Translations under genes and position numbers: made by a program
Shown: positions 8,959-15,827 of the stretch, piece by piece
Layout of the letters: every line of letters starts with the position of its first letter
How positions within the stretch are numbered: the first letter of the stretch is position 1
NCBI GenBank assembly: GCA_963809205.1
Contig: CAWEIS010000001.1
Span: forward strand, 186,001 to 250,000
Source of the DNA: DATLLN01 sp963809205
GTDB lineage: Bacteria > Actinomycetota > Thermoleophilia > Gaiellales > JAICJC01
Direction of reading: 5' to 3'
Length of the DNA stretch: 64,000 nucleotides
Notes under the pieces: model-generated
What the model was told of the DNA's origin: nothing
The model's input: only the letters and a program-made list of their open reading frames with translations
Databases searched by the model: none

Positions 8959-9809
8959 CCGAGCTGCGGCGCAAGAGCTTCCTGGATCCGGACGACGCGG
9001 TGCGGCTGCCGCTGATCGAGGAGGACATCGTCGAGCTCGGCGGCTACACGGTCGCCCGCGTCGTGCAGGCGCCCGGTTGGGTCTGGTCACGTGACATGGC
9101 GCCGCTCGTCGGGGGCGGGGACTGGTGCGAGGCCCATCACATCGGCCTGGTTGTCTCCGGCCGCTGGGGCGCGGAGCTTCGCGACGGCACGAAGATGGAG
9201 TTCGCCGCCTGCGATGTCTTCGACGTCCCGCCTGGGCACGACGGATACACGATCGGCGACGAGCCGTGCGTGATGTACGAGTGGAGCGGGGTGCGGTCGT
9301 TCGTCGGCCCCCGCGCGCTGTTCCGCGACCGGGTGCTCGCCAGCCTGATGTTCACCGACCTGGTCGACTCGACCGCCACGGCCGCGGCGATGGGCGATGC
9401 GGCCTGGCGGGAGGCGCTGGCGGTGCACCTGCATGCGACACGCGCCGAGCTGGAGGTGTTCCACGGCCGTGAGGTCGCCGTCACCGGCGACGGCATGCTG
9501 GCGCTGTTCGACGGGCCGGCGCTGGCGGTGCGCTGCGCAGCGGCGATCTGCGAGGCGGCGCGGGCGCAGGGCCTGGGACTGCGGGCCGGCGTCCACGTCG
9601 GCGAGGTGGAGATGGCCGGTGCGAACGTCCATGGGGTCGCCGTCCACGAGGCAGCGCGCGTGATGGCGGCCGCCGGCGCCGGCGAGCTGCTGGTCTCCGA
9701 GATCGTGCGGACGCTCGCCCAGGGCGCCGGGCTGCGCTTCGAGGACCGCGGCGAGTTCGAGCTGAAGGGCCTCGACGGCCTGCGCCGGCTCTACGCCTAC
9801 GCCGGCTGA
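8955..9809 (+). CDS. Cupin-like domain fused to class III adenylate/guanylate cyclase
   Basis: Predicted cytoplasmic protein of 284 residues. Residues about 20-115 look like a small-molecule-binding cupin (HHIGLVVSGRWGAELRDG, VFDVPPGHDGYTIGDEP); about 125-284 form a class III cyclase (ASLMFTDLVDSTATAAAMGD, VAVTGDGMLALFDGPALAVRC, LRAGVHVGEVE). The metal-binding aspartates are present. The position usually holding Asn before AAR is His (VAVHEAARVMAAA), so substrate choice and rate are uncertain. The GTG at 8955 overlaps the stop of the Lrp-type gene. A reading in which the cupin senses a ligand and the cyclase reports it is inference. Confidence 0.85.
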   Translation: MTELRRKSFLDPDDAVRLPLIEEDIVELGGYTVARVVQAPGWVWSRDMAPLVGGGDWCEAHHIGLVVSGRWGAELRDGTKMEFAACDVFDVPPGHDGYTIGDEPCVMYEWSGVRSFVGPRALFRDRVLASLMFTDLVDSTATAAAMGDAAWREALAVHLHATRAELEVFHGREVAVTGDGMLALFDGPALAVRCAAAICEAARAQGLGLRAGVHVGEVEMAGANVHGVAVHEAARVMAAAGAGELLVSEIVRTLAQGAGLRFEDRGEFELKGLDGLRRLYAYAG

Positions 9810-10198
9810 GCGAACTCGAGCGGCTCCTCGTCGATCGCGAAGTCGACGATCCGGTAGCCCTTGAGCTCGGGCGCGTCGCCGGCCAGGGAGACGATCACGT
9901 AGACCGCGTCGGGCCAGAACGCCTGCTCGGCGTCGGTGCGCGACGGGTACGCCGGCGACGCGACGTGCGAATGGTAGATGCCGATCAGGTCGAGTCCCGC
10001 GTGGTCGATCTCGTTCATGATCCGGATCTGATCCTCGGAAGAGATCCGGTAGTAGTACGGGCTCGGCGCGTCCGGCTCCGCGGGAAAGAAGCGCTGCGCC
10101 GTACCGTCCAGGCCGGCGATGATGCCGCAGGCCTCGTTGGGCAGTCCGGCCTTGGCGTGCGCGACGATCTCGTCGCGCATCGCCGCCGGGATCACCAC
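9797..10198 (-). CDS. mec: JAMM (MPN+) metalloprotease of the cysteine pathway, Mec-like
   Basis: Zinc-dependent isopeptidase/peptidase of 133 residues. All JAMM residues are present: Glu22 in NEACG, His76-x-His78 (IYHSH), seven residues, Ser86, two residues, Asp89. In mycobacteria the homologue Mec releases cysteine from the CysO-cysteine adduct. It is the last of four genes (rhodanese-E1, sulfur carrier, cysteine synthase, protease) and its GTG start overlaps the cysteine synthase stop by 7 nt. The same enzyme could also trim the sulfur carrier, which here ends in GGSR rather than GG. The 3' end overlaps the convergent cyclase gene by 13 nt. Confidence 0.92.
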   Translation of the reverse strand: MVIPAAMRDEIVAHAKAGLPNEACGIIAGLDGTAQRFFPAEPDAPSPYYYRISSEDQIRIMNEIDHAGLDLIGIYHSHVASPAYPSRTDAEQAFWPDAVYVIVSLAGDAPELKGYRIVDFAIDEEPLEFAQPA

Positions 10199-11151
10199 CA
10201 GACGCGCTCCTCCATCTGCCGCTCGAGCTGCTCGATCGGCTGGGTATAGAGCCCGGCGCTCATGTACTTGCTGCCGCCGTCCGCGAACAGCGTGACGACG
10301 TTCGAGCCCTCTTCGAGCTCGGCGCCGATGCGACGGGCGACGGCCAGCGCGGCGCCCGCGGAGACGCCGGCGAAGATGCCCTCGAGCTCCAGCAGCTTGC
10401 GCAGAGCGAGCACCGCTTCGACGTTGGAGACGAGCACCTTGCGGTCGAGCTCGCGGATGTCGAGGATCGGCGGCGTGTAGCCGTCCTCCAGCGATCGCAG
10501 ACCCATCACCGGGTCGCCCTGCAGCGGCTCCGCAGCGACGATCTGCACGTCCGGGTTGGCCTCGCGCAGCCGGCGCCCGGTGCCCATCAGGGTGCCGCCC
10601 GTGCCGAGCCCGGCGACGAACGCGTCGACCTGGCCGTCCGGCACCTGCTCGAGGATCTCGAGCGCCGTGCCGCAGTAGTGCGCGGACGGGTTCGCCTCGT
10701 TTGCGTACTGGAAGGGCATGTAGACGCTGGGATCGCGCTCGGCGATGCCGCGGGCCATCGCGACCGCGCCGTTCGACCCCAGCTCGCCGGGCGAGAACAG
10801 GATCTCGGCGCCGTACATCCGCAGCAGCTCGACGCGCTCGGGCGTCGCTGACTCAGGCATCACGACCGACACCGGATAGCCCTTGACCTTGCCGATCATG
10901 GCCAGCGCGATGCCCGTGTTGCCGCTGGTCGGCTCCAGCAGCCGGCGGCCGGGCTCGAGCTCGCCCGACGCCTCGGCGGTCTCGACCATCGAGAGCGCCA
11001 CGCGGTCCTTGACCGACCCGGTCGGGTTCTGATCCTCGAGCTTGGCGAAGATCCGGACACCCTCCTTGGGCGACATCCGCGGGAGCTCGACCAGCGGTGT
11101 GTTGCCCACCGCCGAGAGCGCGGCCACCCGCCGCAGTTCGAGGCAGCCCAT
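10192..11151 (-). CDS. cysM: Cysteine synthase, CysM type (sulfur-carrier dependent)
   Basis: PLP enzyme of 319 residues that makes cysteine from an activated serine. The PLP lysine lies in NPTGSVKDR, the substrate loop is PTSGNTGIALA, and the phosphate-binding glycines are GLGTGGTLMGTG. The C terminus is longer than in CysK-type enzymes (GLYTQPIEQLERQMEERVWW region), a feature of mycobacterial CysM, which takes sulfide from thiocarboxylated CysO and O-phosphoserine. The position between the sulfur carrier and the JAMM protease strongly supports that role here. The start ATG follows the sulfur carrier stop by 2 nt. Confidence 0.94.
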   Translation of the reverse strand: MGCLELRRVAALSAVGNTPLVELPRMSPKEGVRIFAKLEDQNPTGSVKDRVALSMVETAEASGELEPGRRLLEPTSGNTGIALAMIGKVKGYPVSVVMPESATPERVELLRMYGAEILFSPGELGSNGAVAMARGIAERDPSVYMPFQYANEANPSAHYCGTALEILEQVPDGQVDAFVAGLGTGGTLMGTGRRLREANPDVQIVAAEPLQGDPVMGLRSLEDGYTPPILDIRELDRKVLVSNVEAVLALRKLLELEGIFAGVSAGAALAVARRIGAELEEGSNVVTLFADGGSKYMSAGLYTQPIEQLERQMEERVWW

Positions 11152-11153
11152 GG

Positions 11154-11432
11154 TTAGCGCGAACCCCCTGCCATGGCAGGCAGCACGATCACCGTGGCGT
11201 CGTCCGCGACGCCCGTGTCGAGGCCGTTTCCGAGACGCACATCCTCGTTGTTGACGTAGACGTTCACGAAGCGGTTCAGCTCACCGTTCTCGTCGAGCAG
11301 GTGCCCCTTGATCGCAGGGTAGCGGCCGGTCAGATCGTCCAGCAAGTCGCGGACGGTCGCGCCGCTGGCCTCGACCTCGCGGGCTCCACCGACGGCCTGG
11401 CGGAGGATCGGGGGCATGCGCACGGTGCTCAA
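11154..11432 (-). CDS. cysO: Ubiquitin-like sulfur carrier protein, CysO-like, with GGSR tail
   Basis: Beta-grasp sulfur carrier of 92 residues (MSTVRMPPILRQAVGG start, RFVNVYVNNEDVRL core, VIVLPAMAGGSR end). CysO normally ends in GG, the site of adenylation and thiocarboxylation; here Ser-Arg follows, so two residues should be removed before activation, as in the QbsE/QbsD pair. I chose the TTG at 11432: AAGGAGG lies 7 nt before it, inside the E1 gene, and the TTG overlaps that gene's TGA. Later in-frame GTG and ATG codons are too far from the ribosome binding site. Neighbours give the pathway: E1 upstream, CysM and the JAMM protease downstream. Confidence 0.9.
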   Translation of the reverse strand: MSTVRMPPILRQAVGGAREVEASGATVRDLLDDLTGRYPAIKGHLLDENGELNRFVNVYVNNEDVRLGNGLDTGVADDATVIVLPAMAGGSR

Positions 11433-12631
11433 ACAACGGCCTCCTTGGCAGGCTGCGCCGCACGCGACGGCATGGCGCAGAACTGCTCGTAGTCGATGAA
11501 CTCGATCTGGCTGGGATCCTTGCTGCAGACGGGGCAGTTCGCGTCCCGGTGCATCTTCAGCTCGACGAACTCCATCTCCAGCGCGTCGTAGCGGAGCTGC
11601 CGGCCGATCAGCGGCGTGCCGATGCCGAGCACCAGCTTCACCGCCTCGGTTGCCTGCAGCAGGCCGACCACGCCCGGCAGCACGCCCAGCACGCCGCCCT
11701 CGGCGCACGACGGTGCGAGCTCCGGTGGCGGAGGCTCCGGATACTGGCAGCGGTAGCACGGTCCCTCGTACGGCTTGTACACAGTGACCGACCCCTCGAA
11801 CTGGTAGATCGAGCCGTGCACCACCGGGATGCCGGCGACCAGGCTGGCATCGTTCAGCAGGTAGCGGGTGGGGAAGTTGTCGGTGCCATCAACGATCACG
11901 TCGTAGCCGGTGATCACCTCGAGCACGTTGGACGAGTCCATCCGCTCCGAGTACTTGACGACGTCCACGTCGGGGTTGAGCGCCTTCAGCGCGACCTCGG
12001 CCGAGTCGACCTTGGCCATGCCGATCCGGTCCTCGGTGTGGAGGATCTGGCGCTGCAGGTTCGAGCGGTCGACGACGTCGGCGTCGATGATGCCGAGGGT
12101 GCCAACACCCGCCGCGGCCAGGTACAGGGCGGCCGGCGAGCCGAGCCCGCCCGCGCCGATCAGGAGCACCTTCGAGTCGAGCAGCTTGAGCTGGCCCTCC
12201 TCGCCGACCTCGGGGATCAGCGTGTGCCGGCTGTAGCGCTCGGCCTGCTCGTGGGACAGCGTCCGCGGCACCCGCCACGGATGGCCGTTCTGCTTCCAGC
12301 GGGAGAAGCCGCCCGCCATCGAGACCACGTCGGTGTAGCCGAGCTCGGCGAGCGTCTTGGCCGAGTACGCGGAGCGGTTGCCGCTCGCGCAGTACAGGAC
12401 GACCGGCGTGCCGTGATCGGGCACGGCGCGCTCGATGCGCGACTCCAGGTTGCCGCGCGGAATGTGCACCGCCCCCGGAATGAAGCCCTGCTCGTACTCG
12501 TCGCGCTCGCGGACGTCGACGAACACCGGAGCGGACGACGCGTCGCGCAGCGCGACGGCGTCCTCGGTGGACACCTCGCGGATCTGCTCTTTGACGGCCG
12601 CCAAATGATCGCGGTGCGACACCACGCTCAT
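11429..12631 (-). CDS. Rhodanese-MoeB/ThiF E1-like sulfur-carrier adenylyltransferase
   Basis: Protein of 400 residues that should adenylate the C terminus of the sulfur carrier and deliver sulfur to it. The N-terminal rhodanese domain (about 15-115) has an active-site cysteine in VVLYCASGNRS. The C-terminal ThiF/MoeB domain has the nucleotide loop LIGAGGLGSPAALYLAAAG, DRSNLQRQ, and two CxxC zinc pairs (CYRC and CPVC). MoeZ/MoeBR-type proteins usually carry the rhodanese domain at the C terminus; here the order is reversed. ATG at 12631 with GGGTAGG just upstream; a GTG one codon earlier is possible. First gene of the cysteine operon. Confidence 0.93.
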   Translation of the reverse strand: MSVVSHRDHLAAVKEQIREVSTEDAVALRDASSAPVFVDVRERDEYEQGFIPGAVHIPRGNLESRIERAVPDHGTPVVLYCASGNRSAYSAKTLAELGYTDVVSMAGGFSRWKQNGHPWRVPRTLSHEQAERYSRHTLIPEVGEEGQLKLLDSKVLLIGAGGLGSPAALYLAAAGVGTLGIIDADVVDRSNLQRQILHTEDRIGMAKVDSAEVALKALNPDVDVVKYSERMDSSNVLEVITGYDVIVDGTDNFPTRYLLNDASLVAGIPVVHGSIYQFEGSVTVYKPYEGPCYRCQYPEPPPPELAPSCAEGGVLGVLPGVVGLLQATEAVKLVLGIGTPLIGRQLRYDALEMEFVELKMHRDANCPVCSKDPSQIEFIDYEQFCAMPSRAAQPAKEAVV

Positions 12632-12650
12632 CACCTACCCTTCACACAGC

Positions 12651-12672
12651 AAACCGGCGCTGGAACCCGCCG
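12651..12672. other. Hairpin in the leader of the cysteine operon
   Basis: CCGGCG and CGCCGG pair across an 8-nt loop in the 76-nt space between the divergent E1 gene and the TPR gene. Read on the minus strand it lies in the E1 leader and is followed by TTTGCT. It may slow transcription or block translation; no known riboswitch family fits. Confidence 0.25.
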
Positions 12673-12707
12673 GTGAGATCGTTTCGTTCTTCCTCAGTCT
12701 ACCGCGA

Positions 12708-13688
12708 ATGGATCCAAACTCCGATTCCGGTATCTCTCCAAACGAGATACCCCAGGCGCGTATTCCCGGCCCCGGCCGCCGCGTGCTGGCGATCGTTGGA
12801 ATCGCGTTGATCGCGGCCCTGGCGGCCGGCGCGTGGGTGGCATTCGACAGCTCGTCGGGGTCGGCGTCAGACGCGGAGACGAACAGCAAGCCGCTCGACG
12901 GCAAGCCGCCGCTGGTGCTCGACCTGCCTGGCACGCCCACCGACGGCTCGACCGGGGCCCAGCTCAAGGCGGCCGAGCAGCGCCTGCCGGCCGGCGACGT
13001 GCGGCTCGCCGTCGCCAGGGCGATCGCCGGCTACACGCCCGGCGACGGCCAGGCGACGATCGACGTCCTGCGCGAGCTGCCCCAGGACGAGCCGGTGGTC
13101 GCCTTCAACCTCGGCGTCGCCGAGCTGTGGGCGGGCGACCCGAAGGACGCGCAGACCGACCTGCTGCACGCGAAGCAGCTCGACCCCTACGGCTTCTATG
13201 GCGAGCGCGCGGACAACGCGCTGCACTACACGATGGCGCGCGGCTATCCGTTCTACATCCCGCCCAGCTCGCCGCGGACACGGCCCTCGGTGGCCGAGCT
13301 GCGGTCTCAGACCAGTGCCAACCCCGGCGATTCGGCGGCCTGGCTGCAGCTCGCGGTAGAGCTCCAGCGAACGCACCGGGCCGAGGCGATCGAGGCTGCG
13401 CGCAAAGCCGTGGAGGCGTCGCCCACCGCGGTGTCGCCGCGGGTGGCGCTGGCGGTGCTGACCTTCGACAAGGATCATCCGGCGACCTCGATGGGGGCGC
13501 TTGGGCCGCTGCTGCAGCAGCAGGAGTCGAACACCGAGATCCGTTTCCACGTCGGCCTGCTGGCCTACTGGCTGGGGTCGACGACGCAGGCGCTGGGCGA
13601 GTTCCGTCAGGTGCTCCGGGACGACCCGCACGGGCCGTATTCGGAGCTGTCGCGTCAGCTCATCGACAAGCTCGACCTGCAGCAATGA
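12708..13688 (+). CDS. Membrane-anchored TPR protein
   Basis: Protein of 326 residues of unknown function. One membrane helix (about 24-46, VLAIVGIALIAALAAGAWVAF) is followed by a low-complexity linker and an extracytoplasmic region of tetratricopeptide-like helices (about 85-320, for example VAFNLGVAELWAGDPKDAQTDLLHAKQLDP and IRFHVGLLAYWLGSTTQALGEFRQVLRDDP, each partly quoted). The arrangement suggests a scaffold on the outer face of the membrane. Its stop overlaps the start of the tiny exported peptide gene (ATGA), so the two are coupled. No specific family recognised. Confidence 0.75.
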   Translation: MDPNSDSGISPNEIPQARIPGPGRRVLAIVGIALIAALAAGAWVAFDSSSGSASDAETNSKPLDGKPPLVLDLPGTPTDGSTGAQLKAAEQRLPAGDVRLAVARAIAGYTPGDGQATIDVLRELPQDEPVVAFNLGVAELWAGDPKDAQTDLLHAKQLDPYGFYGERADNALHYTMARGYPFYIPPSSPRTRPSVAELRSQTSANPGDSAAWLQLAVELQRTHRAEAIEAARKAVEASPTAVSPRVALAVLTFDKDHPATSMGALGPLLQQQESNTEIRFHVGLLAYWLGSTTQALGEFRQVLRDDPHGPYSELSRQLIDKLDLQQ

Positions 13689-13870
13689 GCCGGGTTCTGG
13701 CCGGTGTCGCAGTCGCGTTGTGCCTCCTGGTGGTGCCGGTCGTGGCAGGCGGCCAGGGCTCCGCACGGCCGGCGGTGCAGGCGGCGAAATGCACCGGCCC
13801 CGTCCCGCCGGGCGCGGAGATCAATCGCTGCAACGCGCTGCGCGCGCGGAGCGAGCTCAGCCGACCCTGA
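13685..13870 (+). CDS. Small exported two-cysteine peptide
   Basis: Predicted 61-residue protein. The N terminus is a signal peptide (MSRVLAGVAVALCLLVVPVVAGG) followed by about 38 residues with two further cysteines (AAKCTGPVP and INRCNALRA) that could form a disulfide. The ATG overlaps the TGA of the TPR gene by 4 nt, which is the main reason to believe it is translated. The 3' end overlaps the convergent NlpC/P60 gene by 14 nt. No family recognised; it may be a partner of the TPR protein or a cell-surface peptide. Confidence 0.55.
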   Translation: MSRVLAGVAVALCLLVVPVVAGGQGSARPAVQAAKCTGPVPPGAEINRCNALRARSELSRP

Positions 13871-15170
13871 CGGCGCCGTCATACTCGCTCGAGTACCAGC
13901 CGCTGAGCGAGTCGGTGCGCACCGAGGTGCCGGTGTGCGGTGCGTGGATGAAGCGCCCGCCGCCGATGTAGATGCCGACGTGGCTCTGGCCGTAGAAGAA
14001 GACCAGGTCGCCGGGCGCGAGCTCGCTTCGCAGGACGTGGCGGCCGGCGTTCCACTGGCTGTAGGTCACGCGGGGCAGGCTCACCCCGAGCCGGCCGTAG
14101 ACGAAGTAGACGAGGCCCGAGCAGTCGAAGCCGGACGGCGAGCTGCCGCCCCACCGGTACGGCACGCCCAGGTAGTCGCGCGCCAGCAGCGCCGCGCGGC
14201 CGCCGACGCCGGACGGCTCCGACGAGGCGTGGTGGTGCGACGGGGAGGAGGGGGCGCCGCTGCTGTGCGGGTACTGCGTGACGGGGCCGCTCAGCCGGAC
14301 GTGCAGCGCGGCCGAGGTGTGCGGCCCGACCTGGCCGTCGACCAGCAGGCCATGGCGTCCCTGGAACGCGCGCACGGCGCGCACCGTGACCGGGCCGTAG
14401 TCGCCGTCGGCCGAGATGCCGAGCGCGCGCTGGACGACGGCGACGGCGGGGCCGCGGTCGTACAGGCGCAGGATCATCGAGCTGGGCGCGACGTGGTGCG
14501 ACGCGTGGTGATGGTGCGTCCGGCCGTGGGAAGAGCCGTCGTGCGGGTACTGCGTGACGGGGCCGCTCGGCCGGACGTGCAGCGCGGCCGAGGTGTGCGG
14601 CCCGACCTGGCCGTCGACCAGCAGGCCATGGCGTCCCTGGAACGCGCGCACGGCGCGCACCGTGACCGGGCCGTAGTCGCCGTCCGCGGAGATGCCCAGC
14701 GCGCGCTGGACGGCTGCGACGGCCGGCCCGCGGTCGTACAGGCGCAGCACGATCGTGCCTGTATGACCGCGGGATCCGGCGCCAATCGTGCCCCAGGTCT
14801 GCGGACCCACCTCGCCGTCGACGAGGATCCCGTGCGAACGCTGGAAGGCCAGCACCGCGCGCTCGGTGTTGCGGCCGAAGATCCCGTCCGCGGTGATCCC
14901 GAGCGCACGCTGCAGCCTGACCACGTCGGGGCCCGTGGCACCACGCCGCAGGATGCGCTCGTGATGCGTCCGTGTGCTTGCCCGCGCGGTTCTCTCGTGT
15001 TTGGAACCCGCCGCATACGCGGGCGCGCCCACGCTGGTCGCGGCCGCCGCCATCACCAGCGGCACGCTCATGCGTGTCATCCGCTGCCGACGCCGGAGCG
15101 ACTCACGACCGCGTAACGCCCGCCTTCGCGACGCTTCCCAGAGTTCGGGTGACCCCAGGTCCCGATCCAT
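13857..15170 (-). CDS. Exported NlpC/P60 endopeptidase with three peptidoglycan-binding domains
   Basis: Cell-wall hydrolase of 437 residues. A basic N terminus and signal peptide (MTRMSVPLVMAAAATS, cleavage after AYA) precede three PG_binding_1 domains, the second and third nearly identical, joined by His/Ser-rich linkers, and a C-terminal NlpC/P60 domain with the catalytic Cys in GFDCSGLVYFVYG and His in QSHVGIYIGGGRFIH. Such enzymes cut the peptide stem of peptidoglycan. The ATG at 15170 is preceded by TAGTTT and 6 nt (leaderless type); an internal ATG at 15080 would give a more usual signal peptide. Both are possible. Confidence 0.9.
   Translation of the reverse strand: MDRDLGSPELWEASRRRALRGRESLRRRQRMTRMSVPLVMAAAATSVGAPAYAAGSKHERTARASTRTHHERILRRGATGPDVVRLQRALGITADGIFGRNTERAVLAFQRSHGILVDGEVGPQTWGTIGAGSRGHTGTIVLRLYDRGPAVAAVQRALGISADGDYGPVTVRAVRAFQGRHGLLVDGQVGPHTSAALHVRPSGPVTQYPHDGSSHGRTHHHHASHHVAPSSMILRLYDRGPAVAVVQRALGISADGDYGPVTVRAVRAFQGRHGLLVDGQVGPHTSAALHVRLSGPVTQYPHSSGAPSSPSHHHASSEPSGVGGRAALLARDYLGVPYRWGGSSPSGFDCSGLVYFVYGRLGVSLPRVTYSQWNAGRHVLRSELAPGDLVFFYGQSHVGIYIGGGRFIHAPHTGTSVRTDSLSGWYSSEYDGAVRVG
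14265..14471. repeat. Direct repeat copy 1 within the NlpC/P60 gene
   Basis: About 207 bp encoding a peptidoglycan-binding domain and part of its linker, repeated at an offset of 276 bp (14541-14747) with only a few base differences. The third domain, nearer the N terminus, is clearly diverged. Confidence 0.85.
14541..14747. repeat. Direct repeat copy 2 within the NlpC/P60 gene
   Basis: Second copy of the 207-bp repeat. Near identity at the DNA level, including silent positions, indicates a recent in-frame duplication or ongoing conversion between copies. Confidence 0.85.
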
Positions 15171-15296
15171 CGGCCGAAACTACAGACCGTTCGTCAAGGC
15201 CTCGTGACGAGAGTGTTAGGAGATGGGGTGACCGGGGGCAGTCCGGCATGGAGTATTTGCCATGTGGCGGTGCACACGTACTCTTTCGGACAGCTC

Positions 15297-15320
15297 CTGC
15301 GGACGATCTCTCATCCGCAG
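15297..15320. other. Hairpin in the 229-bp spacer before the nucleotidyltransferase
   Basis: A perfect 7-bp inverted repeat, CTGCGGA and TCCGCAG, with a 10-nt loop. It lies between the divergent NlpC/P60 and nucleotidyltransferase genes, about 100 nt from either start. It could be an operator or an upstream RNA structure. I could not fit the surrounding sequence to the ydaO/c-di-AMP riboswitch that often precedes cell-wall hydrolase genes. Confidence 0.3.
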
Positions 15321-15387
15321 AATTCGGCGCCCCGGGGGGGCGGATTGCCGTGACGCGGCAGGCCCGTCCCCCCTACGGCCGTGCACC

Positions 15388-15393
15388 TATCAT
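15388..15393 (+). promoter_or_regulatory. -10 element of the nucleotidyltransferase gene (leaderless type)
   Basis: TATCAT lies 6 nt before the GTG start at 15400 and there is no ribosome binding site. The spacing supports the GTG as the true start. Confidence 0.45.
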
Positions 15394-15399
15394 CGGGCC

Positions 15400-15804
15400 G
15401 TGGCACGCGAGGAGTTCGTTCGCGCCGTCGACCGTTTCGGCATGGCATGCGCGGAGCATCCGCTCGTCGTCGCCGCGTTCCTCGGAGGCTCGTACGCCGC
15501 CGGCACCGAGCGAGACGACTCTGACATCGACGTCTACGTCGTCACGCGCCAGGAGGACTACGACGCGTTCGTCGCCGGTCGCAGCGCGTTCATGGAATCG
15601 TGGGGCGGCGTGGTGTGGACCGAGGACGTCTGGAATTTCGAGGAGTTGGGGTTCGACATGATCCGCTTCCGGCACGGCGACGGCGTCTGGGGCGAGCTCG
15701 CTCTCGGACACACAGGCAACTTCATGGCGCTGCACGGCGGGCCGCACCGCGTGCTCGTCGACAAGACCGGCCTGCTGGACGGCGTCACCTTCCCGCTCCT
15801 GTAA
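15400..15804 (+). CDS. Nucleotidyltransferase-fold protein (MNT-like)
   Basis: Small protein of 134 residues with the DNA polymerase beta-type nucleotidyltransferase signature GGSYAAGTERDDSDIDVYVV: a Gly-Ser pair, then Asp-x-Asp for metal binding. Relatives include aminoglycoside nucleotidyltransferases and the MNT antitoxins of HEPN/MNT modules. No HEPN partner or resistance gene is next to it, so the substrate is unknown. The GTG at 15400 follows a leaderless-type -10 element. A REP-like palindrome that should fold as a terminator begins at the stop codon. Confidence 0.75.
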   Translation: MAREEFVRAVDRFGMACAEHPLVVAAFLGGSYAAGTERDDSDIDVYVVTRQEDYDAFVAGRSAFMESWGGVVWTEDVWNFEELGFDMIRFRHGDGVWGELALGHTGNFMALHGGPHRVLVDKTGLLDGVTFPLL

Positions 15805-15827
15805 CAACGGGGTCTGACCCCGTTGTT
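15803..15827. repeat. Solo REP-like palindrome / bidirectional terminator
   Basis: Perfect 12-bp inverted repeat (AACAACGGGGTC, one T, GACCCCGTTGTT) between the convergent stops of the nucleotidyltransferase and the amidohydrolase. It contains the core GGGGTCTGACCCC, which also occurs in the palindromes flanking the transposase at 52.3-53.1 kb. With A-rich and T-rich ends on both sides it should act as a terminator for both genes. Confidence 0.7.

Noticed and set aside
10192..11151. O-acetylserine sulfhydrylase CysK
   Set aside because: The C-terminal extension and the operon with the sulfur carrier and JAMM protease fit the CysM type.
15180..15400. c-di-AMP (ydaO) riboswitch before the NlpC/P60 gene
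   Set aside because: The minus strand has GCCGAAUUCUGCGGA and a strong hairpin, which recall parts of the family, but the conserved GGGGUGAA and CCGACAGCUAACCCCGCAGGC-type segments are absent and the leaderless start of the hydrolase leaves no room for a leader.
15400..15804. MNT antitoxin of a HEPN/MNT toxin-antitoxin module
   Set aside because: No HEPN-domain gene is adjacent; neighbours are a cell-wall hydrolase and an amidohydrolase on the other strand.
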